A stretch of DNA of 64,000 bases, taken from the NCBI GenBank assembly GCA_944386985.1, contig CALXDD010000010.1, forward strand, positions 20,986 through 84,985, written 5' to 3'. The DNA comes from an uncultured Oscillospiraceae bacterium. Lineage in GTDB: Bacteria > Bacillota > Clostridia > Oscillospirales > Oscillospiraceae. A program made the position numbers and the translations under genes. Every line of letters begins with the position of its first letter. The first letter of the stretch is position 1. This document shows, in pieces, positions 36,103 through 45,700 of this stretch. Below the pieces are notes generated by a model. That model was not told where the DNA came from. It saw only the letters and a list, made by a program, of their open reading frames with translations, and did no database searches.

Positions 36103-37218
36103 ATGGAACATTCTGTCCTTCGTCCCCAGGCGGAGCGGCGGTACCAGGCGGAGCTGGCGGCCCTGCGTGTCTGGGATCAGGGAAACCGAAAGCCCCAGAA
36201 CTGGCAGCTGTCCCCCAAGGCGGTGCGGCTGTTTATTTTAGGCTCCCGCGAGCCGGTGCGCTGCGGCGGGGAGACCGTCGCCATCCAAAAGAAATACCTG
36301 GGCAACGACGCCCTGGTGGAGCGGTGCATCATCACCCTGGCGGGCAACCGGGGACTGATGCTGGTGGGGGAGCCGGGCACCGCCAAGACCATGCTCTCAG
36401 AGCTTTTGTCCGCCGCCATCAGCGGCTGCAGCACCAACACGGTGCAGGGCACCGCCGGCACCACCGAGGATATGATCAAATACAGCTGGAACTACGCTCT
36501 CCTGCTGGCAAACGGCCCCAGCCGTCAGGCCCTGGTCCCCGCCCCTCTCTATGTGGGCATGGAGAAGGGCATCCTCACCCGCTTTGAGGAGATCACCCGC
36601 ACCCCGGCGGAGGTCCAGGACAGCCTCATCAGCGTGCTCAGCGACAAGGTGCTGAACATTCCGGAGCTGGGGGACGAGGGCCTCCTCTTCGCCCGGCCCG
36701 GCTTCAACGTCATCGGCACCGCCAACACCCGGGACAAGGGCGTCAACGAGATGTCCAGCGCCCTCAAGCGCCGCTTTAACTTCGAGACGGTCCTGCCTGT
36801 GGGGGACGTGGCCCTGGAAAAGCAGATCATCCTCAACGAGGTGGGGGCCCTGGCCGCCGCCGCGGGGATCACCCAGCCTCTGGACGAGGAGGCGGCGGAG
36901 CTGCTGGCCACCACCTACCACGAGCTGCGGGAGGGCGTCACCGCCGAGGGCCAGCGGATCGAAAAGCCCTCGGCGGTGATGAGCACCGCCGAGGCCGTGT
37001 CGGTATACTACCAGACGCTGATGACGGCCTGGTACTACGGCGACGGCCGCATGGACGAGGGGTGTCTGGTGGACAACTTAGTGGGAGCCGTGGCCAAGGA
37101 GTCCCGGGAGGACATGGAGAAGATCTCCGGCTACTTTGCCACGGTGGTACGGGACAAAGCACGACGGGAGGGCGGAGCATGGAAGCGCTACTACGAGGCC
37201 AGGGGACGGCTGAAGTAA
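36103..37218 (+). CDS. MoxR-type AAA+ ATPase (YehL-like)
   Basis: This 371-residue AAA+ protein has Walker A GEPGTAKT at residues 89-96, GTAGTTEDMIKY after it, sensor 1 in IGTANTRDKG (N208) and ALKRRFNFE with the arginine finger. The Walker B region reads ILTRFEEI rather than the usual hydrophobic-DE, so one acidic residue is displaced. MoxR ATPases work with VWA-domain partners as chaperones that remodel or load metal into targets. Gene order and content match E. coli yehL/M/P/Q. The ribosome site is TGAGGTGAGG. Its end overlaps the DUF5682 gene by 40 bases. Confidence 0.93.
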   Translation: MEHSVLRPQAERRYQAELAALRVWDQGNRKPQNWQLSPKAVRLFILGSREPVRCGGETVAIQKKYLGNDALVERCIITLAGNRGLMLVGEPGTAKTMLSELLSAAISGCSTNTVQGTAGTTEDMIKYSWNYALLLANGPSRQALVPAPLYVGMEKGILTRFEEITRTPAEVQDSLISVLSDKVLNIPELGDEGLLFARPGFNVIGTANTRDKGVNEMSSALKRRFNFETVLPVGDVALEKQIILNEVGALAAAAGITQPLDEEAAELLATTYHELREGVTAEGQRIEKPSAVMSTAEAVSVYYQTLMTAWYYGDGRMDEGCLVDNLVGAVAKESREDMEKISGYFATVVRDKARREGGAWKRYYEARGRLK

Positions 37219-39593
37219 TCCCCTTCTCCCTGGACGCCCCGGTGCTCTACTACCCGGTGCGCCACCACAGCCCCGTCTGCGCCTGGCACTTAGAGCGGGT
37301 TATGGAGCGCTACCGCCCCGACTGCGTTCTGGTGGAGGGGCCGGAGAACGCCAACCACCTGATTTCCGTGCTGACAAATCCGGACACCAAAGCCCCCGTG
37401 GCTCTCTACTACGCCTACCGGGACGAGGGCGGCCTCCTGTCCGGGGAGGAGGGGGAGGAGCCGGAGACCTGCCGCTGCTACTACCCCTTTTTAGACCAGT
37501 CCCCAGAGCTGGCGGCCCTCCGCTTTGCCGCGGCCCATGGCATTCCCAGCCGGTTCATCGATCTCTCCTACGCGGAGATCCTCCTGGCTACCAAGGCCTC
37601 CCGGGGCCTTCGGACCCGGGAGGAGAAGCAGAGCTACGCCAGCGACCGGTATCTGGCCGCCAACCAGTTTCAAAAGCGCCTGTGCGAGAAGGCGGGCCTT
37701 CGGAGCTTTGAGGAGTTCTGGGAGAAGTATTTTGAGACGGCGGGGCTCTTTTTGAGCGACGAGGCCTTTGTGGGGCAGATGAACGCCTACTGCCTGCTGT
37801 CCCGGCAGAATACGCCGGAGGTGGAGCTGCGGGAGGACGGGTGCCTTGCCCGGGAGGCCCACATGGCACAGCGGGTCCGGGAGGCCGCCGGGCAGTATCA
37901 GCGGGTGCTGGTGGTGGCGGGGGGCTTCCACATCTATGGACTTTTGCACCCCGAGCCGTCGGAGGAGCACCCCTGCAAGCTGCCGTCCTCCGCCCAGTCC
38001 GTCTACCCCATGCGCTATACCATGCCGGCGGCGGACGCCCTCTCCGGCTACGCCAGCGGCATGCCCGCCCCCGGCTACTACGCCGATGTGTGGGCGGCCC
38101 TCCACCGGGAGGGAGCGGAGAAGGCCTGGGGAGAGGTGACGCTGGATTACCTGGTGCGGACGGGCCGCAAACTGCGGCAGAAGGGGGACACCATCTCCGC
38201 CTTTGACGAGATCTGCGCCTTCCAGCAGGCCCAGGGGCTGGCGGCGCTGCGGGAGAAGCCGGCCCCCGGCCTCTATGAGTTGCGGGACGCGGTGCTGAGC
38301 AGCTTTGTAAAGGGAGAAGCAAATCTCTCCACCGGGGCGCCTGTGGAGGTGCTGGGGGAGCTCACCCGGGGAAAGGCGGTGGGGAAGCTCTGCGATGGGG
38401 CTCTGACGCCGCCGCTGGTCCGGGATTTTGACGAAAAGTGCAGGGCCTTCCGTCTGAAGCGGGAGGCCGCCCGGCAGGAGATCACCCTTTCCCTCTTCTC
38501 TCAGCCGAGGCACCGGGAGATCAGCCGCTTTTTGCACCAGACGGTGTTTCTCGACTGCGGCTTCGCCCAGCGGCAGAAGGGGCCGGATCTCCAGCGCCGC
38601 CGGGACCGGAATCTGATCCGGGAGACCTGGACCTACCGATGGACGGCCGCCGTGGAGGTCTCCCTCATTGAGGCGGCGGTTTCCGGGGCCACCATGGAGG
38701 AGGCCTGCGCCGTCCAGCTGCGGGAGCGGATGGCTGGGGCGAACAGCGCCGGAGCGGGAGCCCATCTGCTGGTCCAGGGCTTTCTCATGGGTCTTGGCGA
38801 CACGGCGGACGCTCTGGCGGGCCGGATGGAGGAGCTGCTCCTCTCCGATGGGGACTTCACCTCTTTGTGTGAGGCCTTTGCCTCTCTCAGCACCCTGGAG
38901 GAGTGGCAGGACCAGTACGGCGAGCGGGGGGGCTACGACTATCCCGCCCTGCTGGACCGCTGCTTTGGCCGGGTGCTGCAGCTGCTGCCCGCCATGGCGG
39001 CGGTGGACGACCGAGGGGTATTGGGGGTGCAGCAGGCCTGCATGCTCCTCTACCAGGTGACGGACCGGGAGGCATTTTCCCACCGCCGTCCCGCCCTTAT
39101 GGAGACCTTTGCCTGTCTGGCGGGCCAAAACCCCATCCACCCCGCCCTCCACGGCGCGGTGCTGGGGCTTCTGTACGGCGGAGACCCGGAATGGAAGGGC
39201 CGGATCGACGGGGCGGTGCGAAGCTATCTCCGGGGAACCCGGGGGATGATGCTCCAATCGGCGGCCTTCCTCCAGGGGCTCTTTTACACCGCCCGGGACC
39301 TTCTGCTGGTGGACCAGGGGTTTCTCCGCCAGATCGACGGGCTTTTGACGGAGCTGACAGAGGAGGATTTTACCGCTCTGCTGCCGGAGCTGCGTCTGGC
39401 CTTCAGCTACTTTGTGCCCATGGAGACGGACCGCATCGCCCGGCAGGCGGCGGCCCTCCACGGGGCGGAGGGAAGAGATCTGCGCCGTGAGGCGGTGGAC
39501 GCCGCCGCCTACGCTCTGGCCGAGGCGGTGGACGCCTGGGCCGCCCGGCGGATAGACAGCTTTGAGGAGGAAGGAGGGGACCAATCGTGGTGA
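37179..39593 (+). CDS. DUF5682 family protein (YehM-like)
   Basis: This 804-residue protein of unknown biochemical function matches the DUF5682 family that accompanies MoxR and VWA genes. The N-terminal domain begins PVLYYPVRHHSPVCAW with H29 and H30, followed by VLVEGPENANH; such a His/Glu arrangement could form a metal or hydrolase site but this is unproven. Another motif, VLVVAGGFHIYGL, lies near residue 245. The C-terminal half is helical. The start is the ATG at 37179 with GGGAGGGCGGAG, inside the end of the MoxR gene. It overlaps the VWA gene by seven bases, so the three proteins are probably made in fixed ratio. Confidence 0.88.
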   Translation: MEALLRGQGTAEVIPFSLDAPVLYYPVRHHSPVCAWHLERVMERYRPDCVLVEGPENANHLISVLTNPDTKAPVALYYAYRDEGGLLSGEEGEEPETCRCYYPFLDQSPELAALRFAAAHGIPSRFIDLSYAEILLATKASRGLRTREEKQSYASDRYLAANQFQKRLCEKAGLRSFEEFWEKYFETAGLFLSDEAFVGQMNAYCLLSRQNTPEVELREDGCLAREAHMAQRVREAAGQYQRVLVVAGGFHIYGLLHPEPSEEHPCKLPSSAQSVYPMRYTMPAADALSGYASGMPAPGYYADVWAALHREGAEKAWGEVTLDYLVRTGRKLRQKGDTISAFDEICAFQQAQGLAALREKPAPGLYELRDAVLSSFVKGEANLSTGAPVEVLGELTRGKAVGKLCDGALTPPLVRDFDEKCRAFRLKREAARQEITLSLFSQPRHREISRFLHQTVFLDCGFAQRQKGPDLQRRRDRNLIRETWTYRWTAAVEVSLIEAAVSGATMEEACAVQLRERMAGANSAGAGAHLLVQGFLMGLGDTADALAGRMEELLLSDGDFTSLCEAFASLSTLEEWQDQYGERGGYDYPALLDRCFGRVLQLLPAMAAVDDRGVLGVQQACMLLYQVTDREAFSHRRPALMETFACLAGQNPIHPALHGAVLGLLYGGDPEWKGRIDGAVRSYLRGTRGMMLQSAAFLQGLFYTARDLLLVDQGFLRQIDGLLTELTEEDFTALLPELRLAFSYFVPMETDRIARQAAALHGAEGRDLRREAVDAAAYALAEAVDAWAARRIDSFEEEGGDQSW

Positions 39594-40711
39594 GCGACGG
39601 CGCGGCGCTGAACCGGTGGCGGCTGGTGCTGGGGAAAAACGCCGGGCAGCAGATCGGCCTGGAGAGCGTACGGCTTGTCCGCATGGACGAGGCCCTGGAC
39701 TTCCTCTACGGCCGGGAGGCGGGAGCGGACGTCCGGGGGGAGAAGAGCCCCCAGGGGGGCCGTGAGGCCAGCCAGCCCACAGTGGCCCACTGGCTCAGCG
39801 AGGTCCGCTGCCTCTTTCCCCGGGAGACGGCGGAGATCCTTCAGCGCCACGCACTGGACCGCTATCAGCTGACAGAGCTGCTGGCGGACCGGGAGGTGCT
39901 GGAGAAGATGGAGCCGAACGAGGCCCTTTTAGAGACGGTTTTGAGCCTCAAGCACATGATGAAGGGGTCGGTGCTGGACGCCGCCCGCCGCATCGTCCGG
40001 CGGGTGATGGAGGAGCTCACCAGGCGGATGCAGAGCGATGTGCAGCGCTCGGCTCTGGGGAAGCTGGACCGCAGCAGCCGCAGCAGCATCCGCTCCCTGC
40101 GGAATCTGGACGTCCAGCGGACCATTCGGAAAAACCTGGCCCACTACGACATGGAAAAGCGCCGCCTCATGGTGGAGCAGGTCTATTTCAACGGCCGGGT
40201 CAAGCGGTACAATCCCTGGCGGGTGATCCTGGCGGTGGACGAGAGCGGCTCCATGCTGCAAAGCATCATCCACAGCGCGGTGATGGCGGGGATTTTCGCA
40301 AAGCTGCCCATGCTGGACACCCGTCTGGTAATCTTTGACACCGCCGTGGTGGATCTCAGCGGCTATGTGGACGACCCGGTGGAGACCCTCATGAGCGTCC
40401 AGCTGGGGGGCGGCACGGACATCGCCGGGGCGCTTCGGTACTGCGAATCCCTCATCGTCTCGCCCCACCGCACCATGGTGGTGCTGGTCAGCGACCTCTG
40501 TGAGGGCAACACCCGGCAGAATCTCTACGGCGTGTGCCGGGATATTTTGGAGAGCGGGGCAAAGCTCATTGCCCTCACGGCTCTGAACGAAAACGCCGAC
40601 CCCGCCTACGACCGCACCGTGGCGGAGAATCTGGCGGGGATGGGGGCCTATGTGGGGGCCATGACCCCGGCCCGCCTGGCGGATTTCATGGCCCATGTGA
40701 TGCGGGAGTAA
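39587..40711 (+). CDS. VWA-domain protein (YehP-like)
   Basis: This 374-residue protein has a helical N-terminal half and a von Willebrand factor A domain from about residue 210. The MIDAS metal site is complete: DESGSM (D218, S220, S222), GGGTDIAG and VSDLCEG. VWA proteins paired with MoxR ATPases act as adaptors presenting a substrate to the AAA+ ring. It begins with GTG (39587) overlapping the DUF5682 stop; a second GTG one codon later is possible. The ribosome site AGGAGG is 10 bases upstream. Confidence 0.93.
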   Translation: MVSDGAALNRWRLVLGKNAGQQIGLESVRLVRMDEALDFLYGREAGADVRGEKSPQGGREASQPTVAHWLSEVRCLFPRETAEILQRHALDRYQLTELLADREVLEKMEPNEALLETVLSLKHMMKGSVLDAARRIVRRVMEELTRRMQSDVQRSALGKLDRSSRSSIRSLRNLDVQRTIRKNLAHYDMEKRRLMVEQVYFNGRVKRYNPWRVILAVDESGSMLQSIIHSAVMAGIFAKLPMLDTRLVIFDTAVVDLSGYVDDPVETLMSVQLGGGTDIAGALRYCESLIVSPHRTMVVLVSDLCEGNTRQNLYGVCRDILESGAKLIALTALNENADPAYDRTVAENLAGMGAYVGAMTPARLADFMAHVMRE

Positions 40712-40725
40712 AGGGGGGAGAGAGG

Positions 40726-42369
40726 ATGCAGATCCCGGAAAAACTGGCCGCCGCCCTGGCGGCGGCGGACGAGGCGTACCTGGTGGGGCTTTGCAACAAG
40801 GGGACGGTGAACCGGGCGAAAAAGGACCTGGCCTCCCTGACTGATCCCCAGGTGAAGACGGAGGGGGAGGCGGTGGAGGTCCGGATGGGGGAGGTGACCT
40901 GTCTCATCCAGGCCCCTTTGGGGGAGAGCCGCTGCTCCTGTCCCAGCGGCGGCATCTGCCGCCACCGCATCGCGGCCATTTTGTGGCTGCAGCAGCAGGA
41001 GGGGACCGCCGCCCCGGCAGAGGAGGCGGCGCCGGAGGCGCCGGATTTTTCGGAACTTCGGGCCTATCCGGCGGAAAAGCTCCTGCGCCAGCTGGGGAGA
41101 CGGCGGCTTGCCGCCACTCTGTTCCGCTTTCAAAGCGGCCAGGGGGCGGCCATCACCGAGACCTCGGTGGTCACAGTGGAGATGCCCTGGCTTCCCGCCA
41201 CCGTGCGGCTGCTGGAGCCCATCGAGCACAGCACCTGCAGCTGCCACAGCCGGACCTTCTGCGTCCACAAGGCCGAGGCCCTGCTCCTCTGGCAGCTGCA
41301 GAAGGGGATCGTGGACCCGTCGGCCCTGGAGGAGGCCGCCGCTCCGGAGGAGGAGATGGATATAGAGAAGGTCCGGGGCGTCTGCCAGGGGGTGCGGCAG
41401 GCCCTGACCTCCCAGCTGGCCACCGGCCTCAGCCGTCTTCCCACCGCCGTGTGTGAGACGGTGGAGCGGATGGCTTCCCTCTGTCACACAGCGCAGCTTC
41501 CGGACCTGGAGCGGGCTCTCCGGGGGCTCCACGGGGCCTATGCCGCCTACTTCGCCCGGTCCGCCGCCTGCCGGGATACCGAGCTTTTGTCCCGGCTGTC
41601 TCTGGCCTTCCGGCTGGCCTCGGCTCTGGAGGAGGCCGATGGGGAGACCCTCCGGACCCTGGCGGGAACCTTCCGGGAGGACTACGTCCCAGTGGGAAAC
41701 CTGAAGCTCTATCTCCTGGGGATGCGGGAGTTCTCCGGGCGGGGCGGCTACGAGGGCGCCATTTACTATTTCTGGGAGCGGGAGGCCCATCGGTTCTACA
41801 CCTTCTCCGACCTCCGCCCCACCTTCTACGAGGGGCCGCCCCGGCGGAGATCCGCCGCCGCCCCCTGGGGCTTGCCCTGTCCTCTGCGGCAGGCGTGGAA
41901 CCGGGGGCTGGATCTCACCGGGGCCAAAGCCAACCGGACCGGGGGACTGTCCTCCACCCAGCAGTGTACCGCTGCTCTGCTTGCCCCCCAGCCCCCGGGG
42001 GCCGTATTCCCGGAGGAGGAGATGATTACGGATTTCTCCCGCCTCCTGGAGGAGCGCAGCGCCCCCCATGCCCCGGAGATCTCCCGGCTGGCGGTGGTGC
42101 GGCCCGCCCGGTGCCGGGCGCAGGACTACGACACGGTGGGGCAGGTGTTCTCCATGGAGCTGCTGGACCAGGAGGGCCGGGACCTGTGGCTCACAGTGCG
42201 CTACCGGAAGGAGGAGGCCAAGGTGGTGGACATCCTGGAGCAGCTTGCCCGGCGGCTTCAGAATGAGGAGGGGCTGCGCCCGGTGTTCTTCGGCGTTGTA
42301 TACCGGGAGGGCGACCGGCTGAAGCTGTACCCCATTGAATGCTTTCTGCGGTGGGAGGAGGAGCAATGA
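40726..42369 (+). CDS. Double SWIM zinc-finger protein (YehQ-like)
   Basis: This 547-residue protein contains two complete SWIM motifs, C70-x-C72-x5-C78-x-H80 (CSCPSGGICRH) and C171-x-C173-x5-C179-x-H181 (CSCHSRTFCVH), about 100 residues apart. SWIM fingers bind zinc and usually contact nucleic acid or protein. The rest is alpha/beta with no known enzymatic motif. It starts 14 bp after the VWA gene behind GGGGGGAGAGAGG and its stop overlaps the small downstream gene (ATGA). Confidence 0.9.
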   Translation: MQIPEKLAAALAAADEAYLVGLCNKGTVNRAKKDLASLTDPQVKTEGEAVEVRMGEVTCLIQAPLGESRCSCPSGGICRHRIAAILWLQQQEGTAAPAEEAAPEAPDFSELRAYPAEKLLRQLGRRRLAATLFRFQSGQGAAITETSVVTVEMPWLPATVRLLEPIEHSTCSCHSRTFCVHKAEALLLWQLQKGIVDPSALEEAAAPEEEMDIEKVRGVCQGVRQALTSQLATGLSRLPTAVCETVERMASLCHTAQLPDLERALRGLHGAYAAYFARSAACRDTELLSRLSLAFRLASALEEADGETLRTLAGTFREDYVPVGNLKLYLLGMREFSGRGGYEGAIYYFWEREAHRFYTFSDLRPTFYEGPPRRRSAAAPWGLPCPLRQAWNRGLDLTGAKANRTGGLSSTQQCTAALLAPQPPGAVFPEEEMITDFSRLLEERSAPHAPEISRLAVVRPARCRAQDYDTVGQVFSMELLDQEGRDLWLTVRYRKEEAKVVDILEQLARRLQNEEGLRPVFFGVVYREGDRLKLYPIECFLRWEEEQ

Positions 42370-42686
42370 CAGAGCTGCTTAAAGAGATGGAGCGGGCCCT
42401 GGCGGATCTTCTGCAGTCGGGCCTCGCCACAGGGGGGCCCGCCGCCGTTTCAAGGCTTGAGAAGCTGAAGGTGCGGTGCGGGGACGTGGGGCTCCACACC
42501 GGGGCGGCACTGCTGGGAGAACTGGCGGCGGCCCTGTCCGCACGGTCCCACCGGGTGGAAAAGGATGATCAGCCGGCAGCCGCCGCCTTTTTCCGGACCG
42601 TCCGCTATATAGAGCTGTGCCGGGAGAAGCTCCAGGAGACGGAGATCTGGCGGCGCTGGCAGGAGATTGAAAACCAAGACGAATAA
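42366..42686 (+). CDS. Small helical protein of unknown function
   Basis: This 106-residue protein is not recognised. It is predicted to be mostly amphipathic helix (MTELLKEMERALADLLQSGL, then EKLKVRCGDVGLHTGAALLGELAAAL, both in coiled-coil-like spacing) and has no membrane segment or signal. Its ATG overlaps the SWIM gene stop (ATGA) and the DUF4132 gene starts 16 bp after its end, so it is a genuine member of the operon. It may be an adaptor or a small subunit between the SWIM and DUF4132 proteins. Confidence 0.8.
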   Translation: MTELLKEMERALADLLQSGLATGGPAAVSRLEKLKVRCGDVGLHTGAALLGELAAALSARSHRVEKDDQPAAAAFFRTVRYIELCREKLQETEIWRRWQEIENQDE

Positions 42687-42702
42687 AAGCAGGAGGAAAG
42701 CG

Positions 42703-45700
42703 ATGCATAGCATAGAGGATCACAAGAAAAAGAAGCTGGAGCGGCTGATGGACAATCTGGGGCTCTCCCCCAACAACCGGACCCTGGCCCTCGCCTATCT
42801 CACATCGGAGCCAAGGGACGACAGCCTTTTGCAGAAGGCGGAGGCCCAGAACTTCCGGGATCTCGACTGGGAGAACCGGCACGCCGCCGTGGCCTTCCTG
42901 GAGCCCCTGCGCCAGTCCGGCGGGGCGGAGCTGGAGCGGTTTGTCCGGCTGTACTGGGCCATCGGCAAGAGCACCGCCATCTTTGTGCTGCAGCATGAAA
43001 GCGAGTGGAGGCGCCGGGAGGGGGAGCGGGAAAACCGTGCCGCCATTCTGGGCAAGAGCGCGGCGGCGGCCATGGAGGCGGAGCGGTGCGCCTGGCGCAT
43101 GCCGGACTACGGGGATCTGGCCTGGCTCTACCAGCTGGCCGCTGAGGAGCCCCAGGTGCTGGAGGAAGCTCAGGCCCTGAGCGGCACTTCCTTTGGCAAC
43201 ATGCGCATCCTGCTGGCCGGCATCCTCCTCTGCAAAGGAAAGCGGGAGGCCCCCGGCCTTCTGCAGCGGCTGAAGGGCGGGCGGGACCCGCTGGCGGCCC
43301 GGCAGATCGCCATTTTGGAGAAAAGTCTCCTGGGGTGCCTGAACGCCGCCGCTTCCCAGCTGTCGCAGGCGGACCGGGACGCCCTTGCCGCTTATATGCA
43401 AAAGGGACAGACGGATCTGCAGCTGCCGCTGCTGTCCGTCCCCACCGCCTATGGACAGACGGCGGAAAAGGTGCTGGCCACAGAGCACAGCGAAGCCTAT
43501 CTCACCGCCCTTATGGGTACCGCCGCCTTCCAGGCCCAGGGGGAGAGCGCCCGGGCCCGGTGCGCTGTGCGGGTTTTCCTGTCTCTGAACCCCACCGCGC
43601 TGCTGACGGCATTGTTCCGCGCCCTGCCCCGGGAGTATCTGACGGGGCAGCTGGACACCCTGCTGAAGGACCTGCCCGACGGGGAGGTGACGATGCTGCT
43701 GTTTTTAAGCCGGTTCACCCAGGGACAGGATGGGGGGCTGCTGCAGACGGTGGCCCGGCGCTGCCGGGGCGGGGCCTCCCAGGCGCTGGCGCTGGTGAAC
43801 GCCAGGGAGTATGAGGTGCTGGCAGAGCTTTTGCCGGGGGCGGTGTCCAAGGGCTCCGCCAGCCAGCGGGAGAAGATCGCCGACCTGCTGGCCAAGAAGG
43901 TCCAGACCGGGAAGGAGGAGCTGCGGGACTTTGTCACCGATACAGGCAGCCTCAAAAGCGACGAGGGACGGCTGGCCGCCGTCACCGCCGCGTCCTACGC
44001 CTACCCCTATCAGGAGGTCCGGCTGGTCAGCCAGTACCAGGCCGCCGCCGGTTGGGACGACTTTGTCTGCCGCTGCGCCGTGGTATTCGCTCTGGTGTTC
44101 CGGGCCGAGGGGATGAGCCAGCTGTTTCCCCAGACGGAGGAGGCCGCCGGTCTGGCGGATGCGCTGCTGGCAAGGGACCTCCCTCTGGACAGGATGCTGC
44201 AGATCTTCGGGGCGGTATATGACAGCTGCTACGGGGAGGAGAAAAAGGCGGAAATCCGCAACGCCGTCTACGGCGTGGTGAAAAAACCGGAGTATCTGGA
44301 GGCCCTTGAGACGGCGGCGGTGAGCGGCGGGGTGTTCGGACGGTATGTAGCCCTCTCCGCCCTGGACGATCTCGCCGGTCTGCCCGACTGCGGCGAGAAG
44401 GCCAAGGCGGCAATTCTGGCCGCTACCGCCGACTCCTCCAAGCAGATTCAGGAGCTGCTGCTGGCCATTCTCACCAGCCACCCGGACTGGGCCGGGGACA
44501 TCGCCGCCCTCCTGAAAAGCAAAAAGGCCGCCCAGCGGCTCATGGCCGCGGCGGCGGGGGCGAAGCTGGGGGAGGTCCTCCGGCCCGCTCTGGAGGCGGC
44601 GCTGGCGGCGGAGAAGAGCACCAAGGTGGCGGAGGCCCTCCGGGCCGCCCTCGGGCAGGAGGCCGCCGGGAAGGCGGAGGAGGAGACCGCGCCTGCCGAT
44701 CCCGACCAGCTGGCCGCCCAGGTGCTGAAGGGCGGGAAGAAGCGGAGGATCCAGTGGCTTTTGGACATGCCGCTGCCTGCGCTGCATCTGGAGAACGGCG
44801 GGGAGGCCGGGGAGGACCGGCGGGCGGCGCTGCTGGCGGCTTACTGCGAACTGGGCCGCATTGGCCGCAGCGAGACGGCGGCCCGGCTGGCACAGGGAAT
44901 TGACCGGGACGATCTGGCATCCCTGGCCAACGAGGTTTATGAGGCCTGGCTCACCGCCGGAGCCCAGAGCAAGACCAAGTGGGTGCTGGCCTTCGCGGCG
45001 GCCTTCGGCGGCCCGGCCATGACCCCCAAGCTTACCCGGGCCATCAACGACTGGCCCCAGCACGCCCGGGGAGCCATCGCCTGTGACGCAGTGGCGGCCC
45101 TGACCCTCAGCGACGACCCCGCCGCCCTTTTGACGGTGGACGCCATCTCCCGGAAGTTCAAGTTCCGGCAGGTGAAGGCGGCGGCTGCCGCCGCTCTGGA
45201 GCACGCGGCGGAGGAGCTTGGCATCACACCGGAGGAGCTGGCCGACCGTATTGTGCCGGATCTGGGCTTCTCCGCCGACGGCAGGCGTATCTTTGACTAC
45301 GGTCCCCGCAGCTTTACCGTGCGGCTCACCCCCACCATGGAGCTGGAGATCACCAACGACAGCGGAAAGACGGTGAAAAATCTCCCAGCTCCCGGCAAGA
45401 CCGACGACGAGGAGAAGGCCAACGCCGCCTACAGCGAATTCAAGACCATGAAAAAGCAGATGCGCACCACCGTCACCGCCCAGAAAAACCGTCTGGAGGC
45501 GGCGCTGGCGTCCCTGCGCTGCTGGAGCGGCGAGGCATGGCAGGCGCTGTTTGTGAAAAACCCCATCATGCACCAGTTTGCCATGAGCCTCATCTGGGGC
45601 GTATACCAGGGGGACCGGCTTCAGACCACCTTCCGCTATATGGAGGACGGCTCCTTCAACACCGTGGACGAAGAGGAGTATCAGCTGCCGGAGGGGGCCC

